Shown here in pieces: positions 53,646-62,224 of a stretch of DNA of 64,000 bases. The notes beneath the pieces are model-generated. The model saw only the letters and a program-made list of their open reading frames with translations. It had not been told where the DNA came from and made no database searches. Within the stretch, counting starts at the first letter, position 1. The number at the start of each line of letters is the position of its first letter. The stretch comes from Myxococcales bacterium (GTDB taxonomy: Bacteria; Myxococcota_A; UBA9042). Location: NCBI GenBank assembly GCA_009692465.1, contig SHZD01000002.1:22376-86375 (forward strand). The letters are read 5' to 3'. The translations under genes were made by a program, and so were the position numbers.

Positions 53646-53785
53646 CGGCCTTGCAAGATCAAGTCGATTTTGCTCCCCGGCCGATTGCTTGTTTGGTGGG
53701 TCGCTAACTCGCGGCTTTGCAAGCTGCCTGCACGCTCCGTTCCAATCGGGGATCGATCGAGTTATTCTTGCCCGAGCCCTAACCT
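53643..53785 (+). repeat. Family A intergenic repeat, copy 2
   Basis: This near match to copy 1 begins at the stop of the giant gene. It has gatcaagtcgattttgctcc, ttgcttgtttggtgggtcgc, tcgcggctttgcaag, and gatcgatcgagttattcttg. Ends TTAACGGCCTTGCAAGA and TCTTGCCCGAGCCCTAA are weakly inverted. Confidence 0.85.
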
Positions 53786-53821
53786 AACCCTGCGTTAACT
53801 CAATCAGTTTAGGAGGATAGC

Positions 53822-54748
53822 ATGGCTCTGTCTCGTCGCGTTCGTGAAATTCTGTCGTGGTACCAGGCCGACAATCCAGGGGTGCGTGCCAACTTGGTGC
53901 GAATGCTCAATCATGGCACGCTCAAGGGCAGCGGCAAAATGGTGATTTTGCCTGTAGATCAGGGCTTTGAGCATGGCCCGGCCCGCAGTTTTGCGCCCAA
54001 TGCCCCAGGCTACGATCCGCGCTACCACTTTGAGCTCGCCCTCAAAGCCGGCTGCAATGCCTACGCCGCTCCGCTCGGTTTCATTGAAGCAGGCGCGGCA
54101 GAGTACGCCGGTCAGGTGCCGCTGATTCTTAAGCTCAATAATTCAGATAGTTTGGGTGGGCCGGATCAGCCCTGCTCGGCGATTACGGGTTCTGTTGACG
54201 AGGCTTTGCGGCTGGGTTGCGCGGCCATTGGCTATACCATCTACCCGGGCTCCAGTAACCGCAACACCATGTACCAAGACTTGCGGCAATTGACCGAAGA
54301 AGCCAAGCGCAAGGGCTTGGTCGTCGTCACTTGGTCGTATCCGCGCGGCGGCAAGCTGTCCAAAGACGGCGAAACGGCCATCGACGTCACGGCTTACGCG
54401 GCGCAAATTGCCTGCCAGCTCGGCTCGCACATCATCAAAGTCAAGCCACCGACTGCGCATTTGGAGCAAGACGCGGCGCGCAAAGTCTTTGAGAAGTATC
54501 AGATTCCGGTGGCGACCTTGGCCGAGCGCGTGCGGCATGTCGTCCAGTCGTGCTTTGGCGGCCGCCGGGTGGTCATTTTTTCGGGTGGCGAGGCCAAAGC
54601 CACAGACGCGATTATTTCCGAAATTCAAGGCATTGCCGACGGTGGCGCCTTCGGCTCGATCATGGGTCGCAATGCCTTTCAGCGCCCAGAAGCTGAGGCC
54701 GTTGAATTGCTGCACAGCGTGATGGCCATTTACAAAGCCGCCAAGTAG
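53822..54748 (+). CDS. fbaB: Class I fructose-bisphosphate aldolase (FbaB/DhnA type)
   Basis: The 308-residue protein catalyses reversible cleavage of fructose-1,6-bisphosphate to DHAP and glyceraldehyde-3-phosphate. It matches the archaeal-type class I family, with MVILPVDQGFEHGPARSF at the N-terminus, YTIYPGSSNRNTMYQDL, a Schiff-base lysine in HIIKVKPP near residue 207, and VVIFSGGEAK near the phosphate site. No metal is needed in this class. The start has AGGAGG at ideal distance. It can work together with the pyruvate kinase gene at 22.6 kb in glycolysis. The stop TAG overlaps the next start by one base (TAGTG). Confidence 0.95.
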   Translation: MALSRRVREILSWYQADNPGVRANLVRMLNHGTLKGSGKMVILPVDQGFEHGPARSFAPNAPGYDPRYHFELALKAGCNAYAAPLGFIEAGAAEYAGQVPLILKLNNSDSLGGPDQPCSAITGSVDEALRLGCAAIGYTIYPGSSNRNTMYQDLRQLTEEAKRKGLVVVTWSYPRGGKLSKDGETAIDVTAYAAQIACQLGSHIIKVKPPTAHLEQDAARKVFEKYQIPVATLAERVRHVVQSCFGGRRVVIFSGGEAKATDAIISEIQGIADGGAFGSIMGRNAFQRPEAEAVELLHSVMAIYKAAK

Positions 54749-55416
54749 TGGTGTCGGTACCGACGACCTGTGCGCCGTCCGACCGGTCCCCGACCGGCGC
54801 GGCTGCGGACCTGTTGGCAAGCGTTGGTTCCCAACGCTTTTCGACCATTCTGGCCGATCCGCCGTGGCAGTTTCAAAACCGTACCGGCAAGGTCGCACCT
54901 GAACACCATCGGCTTAGCCGGTACGCCACCTTGACCCTAGCCGAGATTACCGCGCTGCCAGTCGCCAAAATCGTAAAAGAACCTGCGCACTTGTACTTGT
55001 GGGTGCCCAACGCTCTGTTGCCCGAAGGTCTGGCGGTGCTGGCAGCGTGGGGATTCACCTATAAATCCAACATAGTGTGGCACAAGGTCCGCAAAGATGG
55101 CGGGCCCGACGGCCGCGGCGTTGGTTTTTACTTTCGCAACACTACGGAACTCATCTTGTTTGGCGTTCGCGGCTCGCGAGCGCGGACGTTGGCGGCGGGG
55201 CGCCGTCAGGTCAACATCATTCGCTCGATCAAGCGTGAACATTCGCGCAAGCCTGAAGAACAATACGCGATTATCGAATCGTGCAGTCCCAGGCCGTTTC
55301 TGGAGCTTTTCGCCCGCGGTCCGCGCCCGCTGTGGACCGTGTGGGGCGATCAATCCGCTGCGTATTCACCGACGTGGCCGACGTACGCCCACAATTCTGG
55401 TGTCGCCAAGCCCTAG
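54748..55416 (+). CDS. MT-A70 family adenine-N6 methyltransferase
   Basis: The 222-residue protein has the catalytic DPPW motif (ILADPPWQFQNR, residues ~36-40), LYLWVPNALL, a substrate segment NIVWHK, FRNTTELILFGVRG, and the closing KPEEQYAIIESCSPRPFLELFAR. MT-A70 enzymes transfer a methyl group from SAM to adenine N6 in RNA or DNA; bacterial members are mostly DNA-modifying, often in phages. There are no restriction or phage genes here. Its GTG start overlaps the aldolase stop by one base, so the pair should be translationally coupled. That pairing with a glycolytic gene is unexpected. Convergent with the fibrinogen-domain gene. Confidence 0.9.
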   Translation: MVSVPTTCAPSDRSPTGAAADLLASVGSQRFSTILADPPWQFQNRTGKVAPEHHRLSRYATLTLAEITALPVAKIVKEPAHLYLWVPNALLPEGLAVLAAWGFTYKSNIVWHKVRKDGGPDGRGVGFYFRNTTELILFGVRGSRARTLAAGRRQVNIIRSIKREHSRKPEEQYAIIESCSPRPFLELFARGPRPLWTVWGDQSAAYSPTWPTYAHNSGVAKP

Positions 55417-55508
55417 ACGCTGCCGATGGTCGAACACGGGTAGTAGTCGAATCGCTTCTGTTTCATAGGCTTAGGCGTTAATCTGTGCAGCAAGCGCGGT
55501 TCAACGAC

Positions 55509-57245
55509 CTACTTGAGCCAAATCGTCAAACCATTGCCCCAGTGGTCATCGAGCGAGTCTTTCCACGCATTGCCATTGGCGTTGCCGGTGCAAGAGCAAA
55601 GCGCAGTGTAATTATCCGAGCCGTCGCCGTTGAGCCGCATATGCAAGTCGCAACCGGAGAAACCGTGCGCGGTCAAATTCATCCCGCCTAGGTTGGTTGA
55701 GTCACCGGTCGCCGCGATGGGGGCACTGCCGCAGCCGCTGGTCATCGCGGCGTCCAGACACACTTTGGTCGCGGTGGTGTCGCCATTGAACCATTTGGCA
55801 AAAGCTGTGGGGTCCGCATATTTGTACCAGCTGGCTTTTTGGTTCGAGTCGTCTTGGGCGACGACGGTAAAACGGGCCAAGGTCTGGGCTTTCACATACG
55901 GCAACCACGCCCCGGTGCCCCAGCTGTGTAGGCCACCGTTGACGGTCAGTTTGGGGTCGGCAAGACCCGCCGTGTTCAGCGCTTTTTGGAACCAGTCGTG
56001 CGGTTCGTCGGCGCCTTCCTTGTTGGCCGTGTCGACTTTGGCCACCAAGGTCCAGCCGCCGCCCTTGATGTCGCAATAGGCGGAAAATGCGGGGTTTTCT
56101 CCGCCTGGGCCATCGGGGTCGACCACATACACGCCGTCGGCGGCGCTCGGGTTGGCGTCGGCCACGGCTTTGCACGCCAGCGCCGGATTGCCGCTCGTCC
56201 CCACCTCCGGTTGTTTGGCGACCAACCCGTAGGTCTTGCCGTTGCAGATTTTTAGCGCGGCTTGCGCGGTGTCAAACCAGGCCAGACCCGTCTTGCTGGC
56301 GTCGCAAACTACTGGTTCCTTATCGCCATTTTGGAAGCGAAACAGCAAGGCCTGATTGGCGCCAAAGTCGACGTCGGCCCCATGGCTGGCTTTGCCCTTG
56401 ATCGCCACATCACTACCAAAAGAGTTCGCCGCCGTCCACGCGTTGACCGCGCCCAGCTTAGCGTAGGGAGCCAGATCGGGCCCACCAGTCAGGTCCGCGT
56501 AGAGGCCCGTCCCGGCCACTTTGGCTAATTTGCCCGCCGCCACCAAATCGGCGACTGTGGTCCCGCTCAACATCGCCGCGCTGACGCAACCGGTGCATTG
56601 AAGACCGGCCGCCGATTTGGCCTTGCCCGCTTCTTCGGCGTAGGTGGCGTTATCGGCTTGCTTGGCACTTTCAGCCAGTTTCGCCTTGTTGGCGTCTAGC
56701 GCAAAGTTGGCCGCGCCGCCCGCACTGTCCGCCAGCGCCCAGTTAAACGAGACGTGGTTGGCACCCACGGCGCCCAGCGCAATCTTTTCTCCGGTCACGA
56801 CGGCTTTGCCCAGGTCGTCACTGCCGACGCAGCCGCTGCATTGCACATCCTGAGCAAGCGCCGCCAGTTGAGCGTGCACGGCGGTGGGCACCCGGCGCAG
56901 GACCACTCGGGCCAACTCGGGCTCAGTGCCAACCGTCACGCCGATCCACAACGGTTTACTACCAAACAGTGCTGCTTCGAGCTTGGTGTCGCTGCCGCCG
57001 AGCACGACCGCGAACAGTCCGTTTTGCACCGCAATGCCCAAGAAGAGTTCCTTGAACACCGGCGTACCGGTTTGGGCTTGCTCATACAGCGCCACTCCCA
57101 TTGGGTAGCCGCCATCGGCTACAGGACCGCCCCCAGCCGAAACAAGGCGACCTTGAGCAGCAATTTCAACCGGTTCGGCGTAGCTGGGTGCAGCGAGCAA
57201 AAGCAGCGCAACCGCGATCGAGATCGGCGTTAGCAAATTTTGCAT
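55509..57245 (-). CDS. Secreted protein with C-terminal fibrinogen-like domain
   Basis: The ~578-residue protein starts at ATG 57245 with AGGA five bases upstream and a clear signal peptide ending SYA-EPV. The N-terminal region (residues ~20-130) resembles a tail-fibre/collar-like beta domain common in exported proteins of this lineage (AAQGRLVSAGGGPVADGGYP). Two CxxC units follow (QCSGCVGSDDL and QCTGCVSAAML). The C-terminal part resembles a fibrinogen-type domain: AYCDIKGGGWTLVAKVD, then NWFQ-like HDWFQKAL, a Cys pair and a Trp-rich end. It should act outside the cell, probably in binding glycans or surfaces. It diverges from the amidohydrolase gene. Confidence 0.85.
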   Translation of the reverse strand: MQNLLTPISIAVALLLLAAPSYAEPVEIAAQGRLVSAGGGPVADGGYPMGVALYEQAQTGTPVFKELFLGIAVQNGLFAVVLGGSDTKLEAALFGSKPLWIGVTVGTEPELARVVLRRVPTAVHAQLAALAQDVQCSGCVGSDDLGKAVVTGEKIALGAVGANHVSFNWALADSAGGAANFALDANKAKLAESAKQADNATYAEEAGKAKSAAGLQCTGCVSAAMLSGTTVADLVAAGKLAKVAGTGLYADLTGGPDLAPYAKLGAVNAWTAANSFGSDVAIKGKASHGADVDFGANQALLFRFQNGDKEPVVCDASKTGLAWFDTAQAALKICNGKTYGLVAKQPEVGTSGNPALACKAVADANPSAADGVYVVDPDGPGGENPAFSAYCDIKGGGWTLVAKVDTANKEGADEPHDWFQKALNTAGLADPKLTVNGGLHSWGTGAWLPYVKAQTLARFTVVAQDDSNQKASWYKYADPTAFAKWFNGDTTATKVCLDAAMTSGCGSAPIAATGDSTNLGGMNLTAHGFSGCDLHMRLNGDGSDNYTALCSCTGNANGNAWKDSLDDHWGNGLTIWLK

Positions 57246-57378
57246 CGGTATCCTGATCAGCAGCGGCGACGGAACTGCCGCGTCGACCAAGTGTACGTTA
57301 TTTTAGTTTTGGTGTGCACGAGCCGACTGCGGCGCGGAATCCGCGCATTTTTGCCCGCAACCGGCTAGGCTGCTGGGC

Positions 57379-59106
57379 ATGGACGCTGCCCCCGCCCGCC
57401 AATTCGTGTTCGCCGTTCAACCCTTAGCGCTGCCTTTGCCTAGCTCGGTCGCTGCTTTTGGGCAGGCTAGGCGATGGATCGCCGCCGCTAGTCTGATGCA
57501 AGCCTTTTTGTGGGCAGGCGGTTGCGCGGCACCAACAGGCAAACCGCTGGCCGATGCCGTGCTTGCCGATGCCCCGATTGCTGAACTAACAGGCGAAGGG
57601 CTTGGCATCGCTTCGCTCGACAGCGATCCGGCAGAGGGGCCGACAGAACTGGGCAGGCTGCCCAGCGACAATCTGCCGGCCGTGGGGGCCATTCGCAAAG
57701 GCAACAGCGATCGCATCGTGTTGATCGGTCACGTGATTGGTCCCGGCGCTGATTATTTTGGGGCGGTACTGGTGCAGGGCAGCAAAATTGTGTGCGTCGG
57801 CCCCGACACGGTCTGCACCAGCGATCCCGCGGCCATTGGCGCCACGGTAGTCAATACCGGCGGGATTTTGACCGCAGGCCTGATCGACACCCACAACCAT
57901 ATCTTATTCGATATCTTCAACAATGACGATTGGTTGCCGGCCCAGACCTATCAGGACCATACCCAATGGCCGATGGAGGCTCGCTATGGCGAGATGCTCG
58001 ATATCAAGCAATGCTTGGAAAATGCCTCGCAAGGCAAACCGGCATGGTGCGCCAAGACCAGTTACGGCAGCGCGTCGGGCCACATCAAGTGCGAAATGGA
58101 CAAATGGGGAGAACTCAAGGGCTTGATCGCTGGTACCACCTCGATTGTCGGTTTGCCTGGCACGGCGGCGGCCTGCTTTGGTTCGCTGGCGCGCTCAGTG
58201 GACACCGCCCACAACGGGCTGGGCGTCGACAAGATCCAGACCAGCGCCATTTTTCCACCATCGCAAGCTGCAGCCGACGGCGTGTGCCAGAACATGGCAA
58301 GCGGAGCCACCAGCGCCTATTTGGTCCATGTGGGCGAGGGCATCAATGACAAGGCGCTGGCTGAATTCGCCACCTTGGGCAAGGCCAGCAGCAATCCAGA
58401 GTGCCTGTACGCGGCGGGCACCACCATCACCCACGGTACTGCGTTCGGGGCCGCAGAATTTGCCAAGATGGCGAAAATAAATATGAAACTTACATGGTCG
58501 CCAGCCTCGAATTTCGCGCTGTATGGCAGCACCACCAATATTCCGCTGGCGCGCGCTGCGGGCGTAACGGTGGCGCTGGCCCCCGATTGGTCGATGGGCG
58601 GCAGCCAGAACATGCTAGATGAACTGCGTTTTGCCGATAGTTGGGACAACAAGCACTGGAACGACACCCTGACCGCCAAAGACCTGCTCGACATGGCGAC
58701 GACCGACGCGGCGGCGGCGATCGGTCTGGGTCAGACATTGGGGCGACTACAGGTGGGCTACATGGCGGATCTGGTTGTATTCGCTGGTAGTGCTGCGCAA
58801 CCGTACCAAGCCGTGCTGGCGGCGCGACCGCAGAACGTCAAGTTGGTGATGGTCGGCGGCGTGGTGTTGTACGGCGATGTCGCTTGGCAGGCGTTGGGTC
58901 CGAGCGCGCCCGGTTGTGAGGTTGTGCCCATTTGCGGCAGCAGCAAGTTCGTGTGCGCCGCGACCACCGATTCCACCAACAAGCTGAACCAAACGGTCGC
59001 GACCATCGAGGCGGTGCTGCAACAGGCGATGCTCGACGTCGATGCCCAAACGCCCAACGATGGCTTTACGTTCGCGCCTGTCGCGCCGTTGGTACAGTGT
59101 GAGTGA
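57379..59106 (+). CDS. Amidohydrolase-superfamily lipoprotein
   Basis: The 575-residue protein has a long N-terminus ending in a lipobox-like AGGC near residue 49. The metal-dependent hydrolase core starts VLIGHVIGPG, then ILTAGLIDTHNHILFD with the HxH metal motif. Later come THGTAFGAAEFAKM, ALAPDWSMGGSQNMLDEL with a conserved Asp, and VGYMADLVVFAG, the usual C-terminal return strand. It probably hydrolyses a cyclic amide or similar substrate outside the cytoplasm. The start ATG 57379 is uncertain; an in-frame ATG at residue 40 gives a shorter signal. Confidence 0.88.
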   Translation: MDAAPARQFVFAVQPLALPLPSSVAAFGQARRWIAAASLMQAFLWAGGCAAPTGKPLADAVLADAPIAELTGEGLGIASLDSDPAEGPTELGRLPSDNLPAVGAIRKGNSDRIVLIGHVIGPGADYFGAVLVQGSKIVCVGPDTVCTSDPAAIGATVVNTGGILTAGLIDTHNHILFDIFNNDDWLPAQTYQDHTQWPMEARYGEMLDIKQCLENASQGKPAWCAKTSYGSASGHIKCEMDKWGELKGLIAGTTSIVGLPGTAAACFGSLARSVDTAHNGLGVDKIQTSAIFPPSQAAADGVCQNMASGATSAYLVHVGEGINDKALAEFATLGKASSNPECLYAAGTTITHGTAFGAAEFAKMAKINMKLTWSPASNFALYGSTTNIPLARAAGVTVALAPDWSMGGSQNMLDELRFADSWDNKHWNDTLTAKDLLDMATTDAAAAIGLGQTLGRLQVGYMADLVVFAGSAAQPYQAVLAARPQNVKLVMVGGVVLYGDVAWQALGPSAPGCEVVPICGSSKFVCAATTDSTNKLNQTVATIEAVLQQAMLDVDAQTPNDGFTFAPVAPLVQCE

Positions 59107-59114
59107 CCGTGCCC

Positions 59115-59162
59115 AGATCCAGACGTGCTCGGATCCAGACGTAATCGAATCCAGAGATGCTC
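59115..59162 (+). repeat. Three 16-bp tandem repeats upstream of blaI-like gene
   Basis: The units agatccagacgtgctc, ggatccagacgtaatc and gaatccagagatgctc follow one another without spacing. They lie between the amidohydrolase stop and the blaI-like promoter. A perfect TCACATGTGA palindrome lies just after them at 59172-59181. Confidence 0.7.
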
Positions 59163-59314
59163 ATCATCGTGTCACATGTGATGGGCCTAGACCTGCATCC
59201 ATTCAGGGGGCGCTCTGGTGCTGCGCCCTGCTTGTCGCAGTGCAGGCTGGCGGCATAAATGGCTGGATGATCAGTATGGTGAGCACAAGCTGGCTCCTAA
59301 AACCTGCTCACCGA

Positions 59315-59343
59315 TTGACGGTCGGTATTTCGCCTGCTAGCCT
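59315..59343 (+). promoter_or_regulatory. Possible promoter for the blaI-like/efflux operon
   Basis: TTGACG (59315-59320) and TAGCCT (59338-59343) with 17 bases between, about 40 bases before the start codon, look like a sigma70 promoter with a weak -10. Confidence 0.4.
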
Positions 59344-59385
59344 TGCTTCCATGAGCGCCGACGCTGGCCGCCCCTGAACTAGCCC

Positions 59386-59850
59386 ATGCCCATCCAGCCC
59401 CCCAGGCCATCGGCCGTCGAATCGCAGGTGCGACCGGCATGGACCCAGCCCAGCGCCGGTCCGGTGCGGCCGCCGCTGTTGGGCGTCCTAGAGCACGCGG
59501 TGATGAACAACCTGTGGGCGGTCGGCAGCGGCGAGCCCAAGGCGGTGCACGCCGCCGTTGGCGAGCCGCGTGGCATTACGCTCAACACCATCCAGTCGAC
59601 GCTAAAGCGGTTGTTTGAAAAGGGTTTGTTGGCGCGCGACAAGGTTAGCCACGCCCACATCTACCGGCCGGCGGTGACTGCAGACCAATTTCAGCGCGGC
59701 CTATTGGGCGAGTTAGTCGACACCATGCTGACCCATCAGGCCGAGGCGGTGATGTCGGCGTTTGTCGATCTCGCCGAGCGCGCGGGTCCGGAGCAGTTGG
59801 CACGGCTGGAATTGCTGGTCGCCGCCCGGCGCAAAAAAAATGGTCCATGA
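59386..59850 (+). CDS. BlaI/MecI-family transcriptional repressor
   Basis: The 154-residue protein has the winged-helix domain of the BlaI/MecI/CopY family. VMNNLWAVGSGEPKAVHAAV is followed by the recognition region ITLNTIQSTLKRLFEKGLLARDK and SHAHIYRPAVT; a C-terminal dimerisation helix (QAEAVMSAFVDLAERAG) ends it. Members repress by binding palindromic operators and are inactivated by cleavage or metal binding. An N-terminal ~30-residue Pro-rich extension is unusual; the real start may be further in. It is 27 bases before the M56 protease gene, an arrangement like blaI-blaR1. Confidence 0.9.
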   Translation: MPIQPPRPSAVESQVRPAWTQPSAGPVRPPLLGVLEHAVMNNLWAVGSGEPKAVHAAVGEPRGITLNTIQSTLKRLFEKGLLARDKVSHAHIYRPAVTADQFQRGLLGELVDTMLTHQAEAVMSAFVDLAERAGPEQLARLELLVAARRKKNGP

Positions 59851-59877
59851 ACCGCTGGATGGCGATAGGTCGGCGCA

Positions 59878-60879
59878 ATGACTCCTAGCTGGCTCGGCGC
59901 GTTGCAATTGATGGTCACCGCCGCGTTTGGCTTTGCTTTGGTGGGCAGTGTGCTGTTTGCTGCCATTACGTTGCTGACCCTGCGCGCCACTGCAGCATGG
60001 GCCCCGGCGATTCGGCACCGGTTGTTGTGCGCTTTGGCAGTCGCGCCGCTCGGGTTGGCGTTGTTGTGTACGGTGGTGGCATCGCTTCCCGCGCTGTTGG
60101 CCTTTGTCGAGCCTAGCTTCGACCATTGTTTGGTCCATGGCGACGGGCATCCGCACTTGTGTTTGCGGCATTTGCCAACCTCTGCGGGCCCATTGGCGCT
60201 GTGGCTGGTTTTGGCGATCGCTGCGGCGGGGATCCTGACTGCGCTCGGTCGCAGCATCGCCCGCCTGCGCCGCGGGGTGGTCCTAGTGCGCAATGTGCTG
60301 GCTACAGGCCAACTTGCGACCGACTTGAACGCTACGATCGTCGACAGCGCGCTGCCGCTGTGTCTGTCGGTTGGGCTGACGCGACCCCAAGTGGTGCTCA
60401 GCCGCCAATTGGTGGCCACCTTGACCCCGCAGGGCCTGCACGCGGCGCTGGCCCACGAGCACGAACACGGCAGGCGGCGCGATGCGCTGGTGCTGTGGGG
60501 GCTCACCGTGTGTGCGGCGCTGCATCTGCCTAGGGTGCGGCGGCGGTTGCTCGCTGAAATCGAAGTGGAATCTGAACGGGTGTGCGACGAGGCCGCGGCA
60601 AATCGGGTGGGTGACCGCCTGACGGTGGCGGAGGCCATCTTGCAGGTCGAGCGGTTGCTCGCAAGCAGCGACCATCACGCTGAGTTTGCGCCGGTGGCGG
60701 CGGCGTTTGGTCAGCGCGCGGTCGAGCGCCGCGTTTTGGCAATGCTGGAACCACCCACTGCGCAAGGATCGCTGCGCTTGCCGATCGCTATCGCTTGCAG
60801 CACCGTTGTTGGGTTGCTGTTGGCCTGCGATCCGGTTCACCACGTCACTGAGACCCTGTTGGCGTTTGTCATCCCGTGA
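59878..60879 (+). CDS. M56-family membrane metallopeptidase (BlaR1-like)
   Basis: The 333-residue protein has N-terminal hydrophobic helices (LMVTAAFGFALVGSVLFAAITLL and at least two more). A cytosolic zinc-protease segment follows with AALAHEHEHGRRRDALV near residue 194, the family HExxH motif (H-E-H-E-H). A downstream acidic segment is EIEVESERVCDEAA. A last membrane helix lies near the end (PIAIACSTVVGLLLACDPV). There is no C-terminal penicillin-binding sensor domain, so it cannot sense beta-lactams as BlaR1 does. Next to a BlaI-type repressor and metal-efflux genes, it may respond to envelope metal stress; this is inference. Confidence 0.88.
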   Translation: MTPSWLGALQLMVTAAFGFALVGSVLFAAITLLTLRATAAWAPAIRHRLLCALAVAPLGLALLCTVVASLPALLAFVEPSFDHCLVHGDGHPHLCLRHLPTSAGPLALWLVLAIAAAGILTALGRSIARLRRGVVLVRNVLATGQLATDLNATIVDSALPLCLSVGLTRPQVVLSRQLVATLTPQGLHAALAHEHEHGRRRDALVLWGLTVCAALHLPRVRRRLLAEIEVESERVCDEAAANRVGDRLTVAEAILQVERLLASSDHHAEFAPVAAAFGQRAVERRVLAMLEPPTAQGSLRLPIAIACSTVVGLLLACDPVHHVTETLLAFVIP

Positions 60880-60886
60880 GGAGCCC

Positions 60887-62224
60887 ATGAGCCAGCTGAC
60901 GCAGGGCCGTCGCCTGCCAAAAATACCGACCGTCACTCGGTTTCTAAACGTCGCCGCGCTACTGGTGTGGCAGGTGGTGGCCGAGCCGGCGCTGGCCCAA
61001 GTTCCGGTCGAACATTCAGCACGGGTCGATTTAGCCCCTGTTGAGTCTGCCGGGGCCGTCAGGTCGCTGACTGAAACGCAAGCCGTCGGTCTGGCCTTGG
61101 ATCGCGCGGCCTTCACCACCGCTTTGGCTGGTGAGCAAGGTCAGGCGCGCGGTCAGGCGCTGGCGGCTACGGCCCGCGCCGGTCCAGAAATTGCCTATTC
61201 GCGCGAACAGACATTCGGGCCTGCCGGTACCGCGGAAGACTACCTGTCGGTTTCACAGTCGTTTGATTTGGCCGATCGGCGGCGTCTGGCCGGGGTGGCT
61301 GGTGATTGGCGCGCTCAAGCGGTCGCCCAAGGGGGTCAAGCCGAGCGGGCCGAGCTAGCCACTGCCGTGCGGTTGCGGTTTTACGCCGCGCTTTACCTGG
61401 GCTTGCGCGTTGAAAGCCTGCAACGCTGGCAGGAGCAATTGGACAACGCGGTGACCGTGGTGGCCAAAAGGCAAGCGCGGGGCGACGCCGCGCCTTACGA
61501 CCGCCGAAGGCTGCAACGCGAACAGAAGGCCGTCGCCGCCAACATCGAGCGCGAACAAGCGGCCCACCAGCGTAGCCTTGGCCAATTGGCGATCTGCATC
61601 GGTTTGGCTGTTGAGGCTTCGGTGTCGCTTGCGGGGACGTTGCTGCCATCGACCGAGTCGCCAGCCGTCGTTGCCTTGCGCCAAACCGCGGCCCGCCGGC
61701 CGGACCTACAGGCGCTGAGCCTGCGAGCGCAGGCCGCGCAGGCCGATAGTGTCGTCGCCCGCCGCGCCGCGTGGCCCGACTTGCGGGTGCAGTTGGGCTG
61801 GAAAGGGGTGGATTTGGGCAACCAAGGCCGCAGTGACGGCTACTCTGCCGCTGCCGCCCTCCACGTGCCACTGTGGGACCCGGCGAGTGGCCACCGCCAG
61901 GCTGCCGATGCTGCTGCCCGCGCCGCACTGGCGCGTCGGGTCCTAGCCGAGTCGCAAGTGGGCGGAACGCTGACGACTGTACATGCGCAAGCCAGCCGGT
62001 TGCGCCAACTGGCGGTGGTCTTTCGCGCCCAAGCTGGCGTGGGGACAGCAGAATTGGTCCGAACCGCTACTGCTGGCTATGTCGGTGGTGAACTGGGGTT
62101 GTTGGAATTGCTCGACGCCTGGCGCTGCGCCCACGAAGACGCGCTGACGGCGCTCGATCTGGAGTATGCCGCCCGGCAGGCCCGCATTGAACTGGCTGCA
62201 CTTGCGGGAGAAAACCTGCCATGA
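60887..62224 (+). CDS. TolC/CusC-type outer-membrane efflux protein
   Basis: The ~445-residue protein starts at ATG 60887 with GAGGAG just upstream; the track ORF begins 67 codons earlier inside the M56 gene. A signal peptide ends ALAQV. The remainder has the two-fold repeat of long helices seen in outer-membrane factors (TETQAVGLALDRAAF, then PEIAYSREQTFGPAG, later ARRPDLQALSLRAQAAQADSVV and WPDLRVQLGWKG). It should form the outer-membrane duct of a tripartite efflux pump. Its stop overlaps the adaptor gene start (ATGA). Confidence 0.9.
   Translation: MSQLTQGRRLPKIPTVTRFLNVAALLVWQVVAEPALAQVPVEHSARVDLAPVESAGAVRSLTETQAVGLALDRAAFTTALAGEQGQARGQALAATARAGPEIAYSREQTFGPAGTAEDYLSVSQSFDLADRRRLAGVAGDWRAQAVAQGGQAERAELATAVRLRFYAALYLGLRVESLQRWQEQLDNAVTVVAKRQARGDAAPYDRRRLQREQKAVAANIEREQAAHQRSLGQLAICIGLAVEASVSLAGTLLPSTESPAVVALRQTAARRPDLQALSLRAQAAQADSVVARRAAWPDLRVQLGWKGVDLGNQGRSDGYSAAAALHVPLWDPASGHRQAADAAARAALARRVLAESQVGGTLTTVHAQASRLRQLAVVFRAQAGVGTAELVRTATAGYVGGELGLLELLDAWRCAHEDALTALDLEYAARQARIELAALAGENLP

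Noticed and set aside
54748-55416. MT-A70 gene as part of a restriction-modification system
   Set aside because: No endonuclease, specificity subunit or phage gene is found nearby; both neighbours are ordinary chromosomal genes.
60686-60886. 67-codon extension of the TolC-type gene
   Set aside because: It lies inside the M56 gene in another frame; the signal peptide and ribosome site fit ATG 60887.
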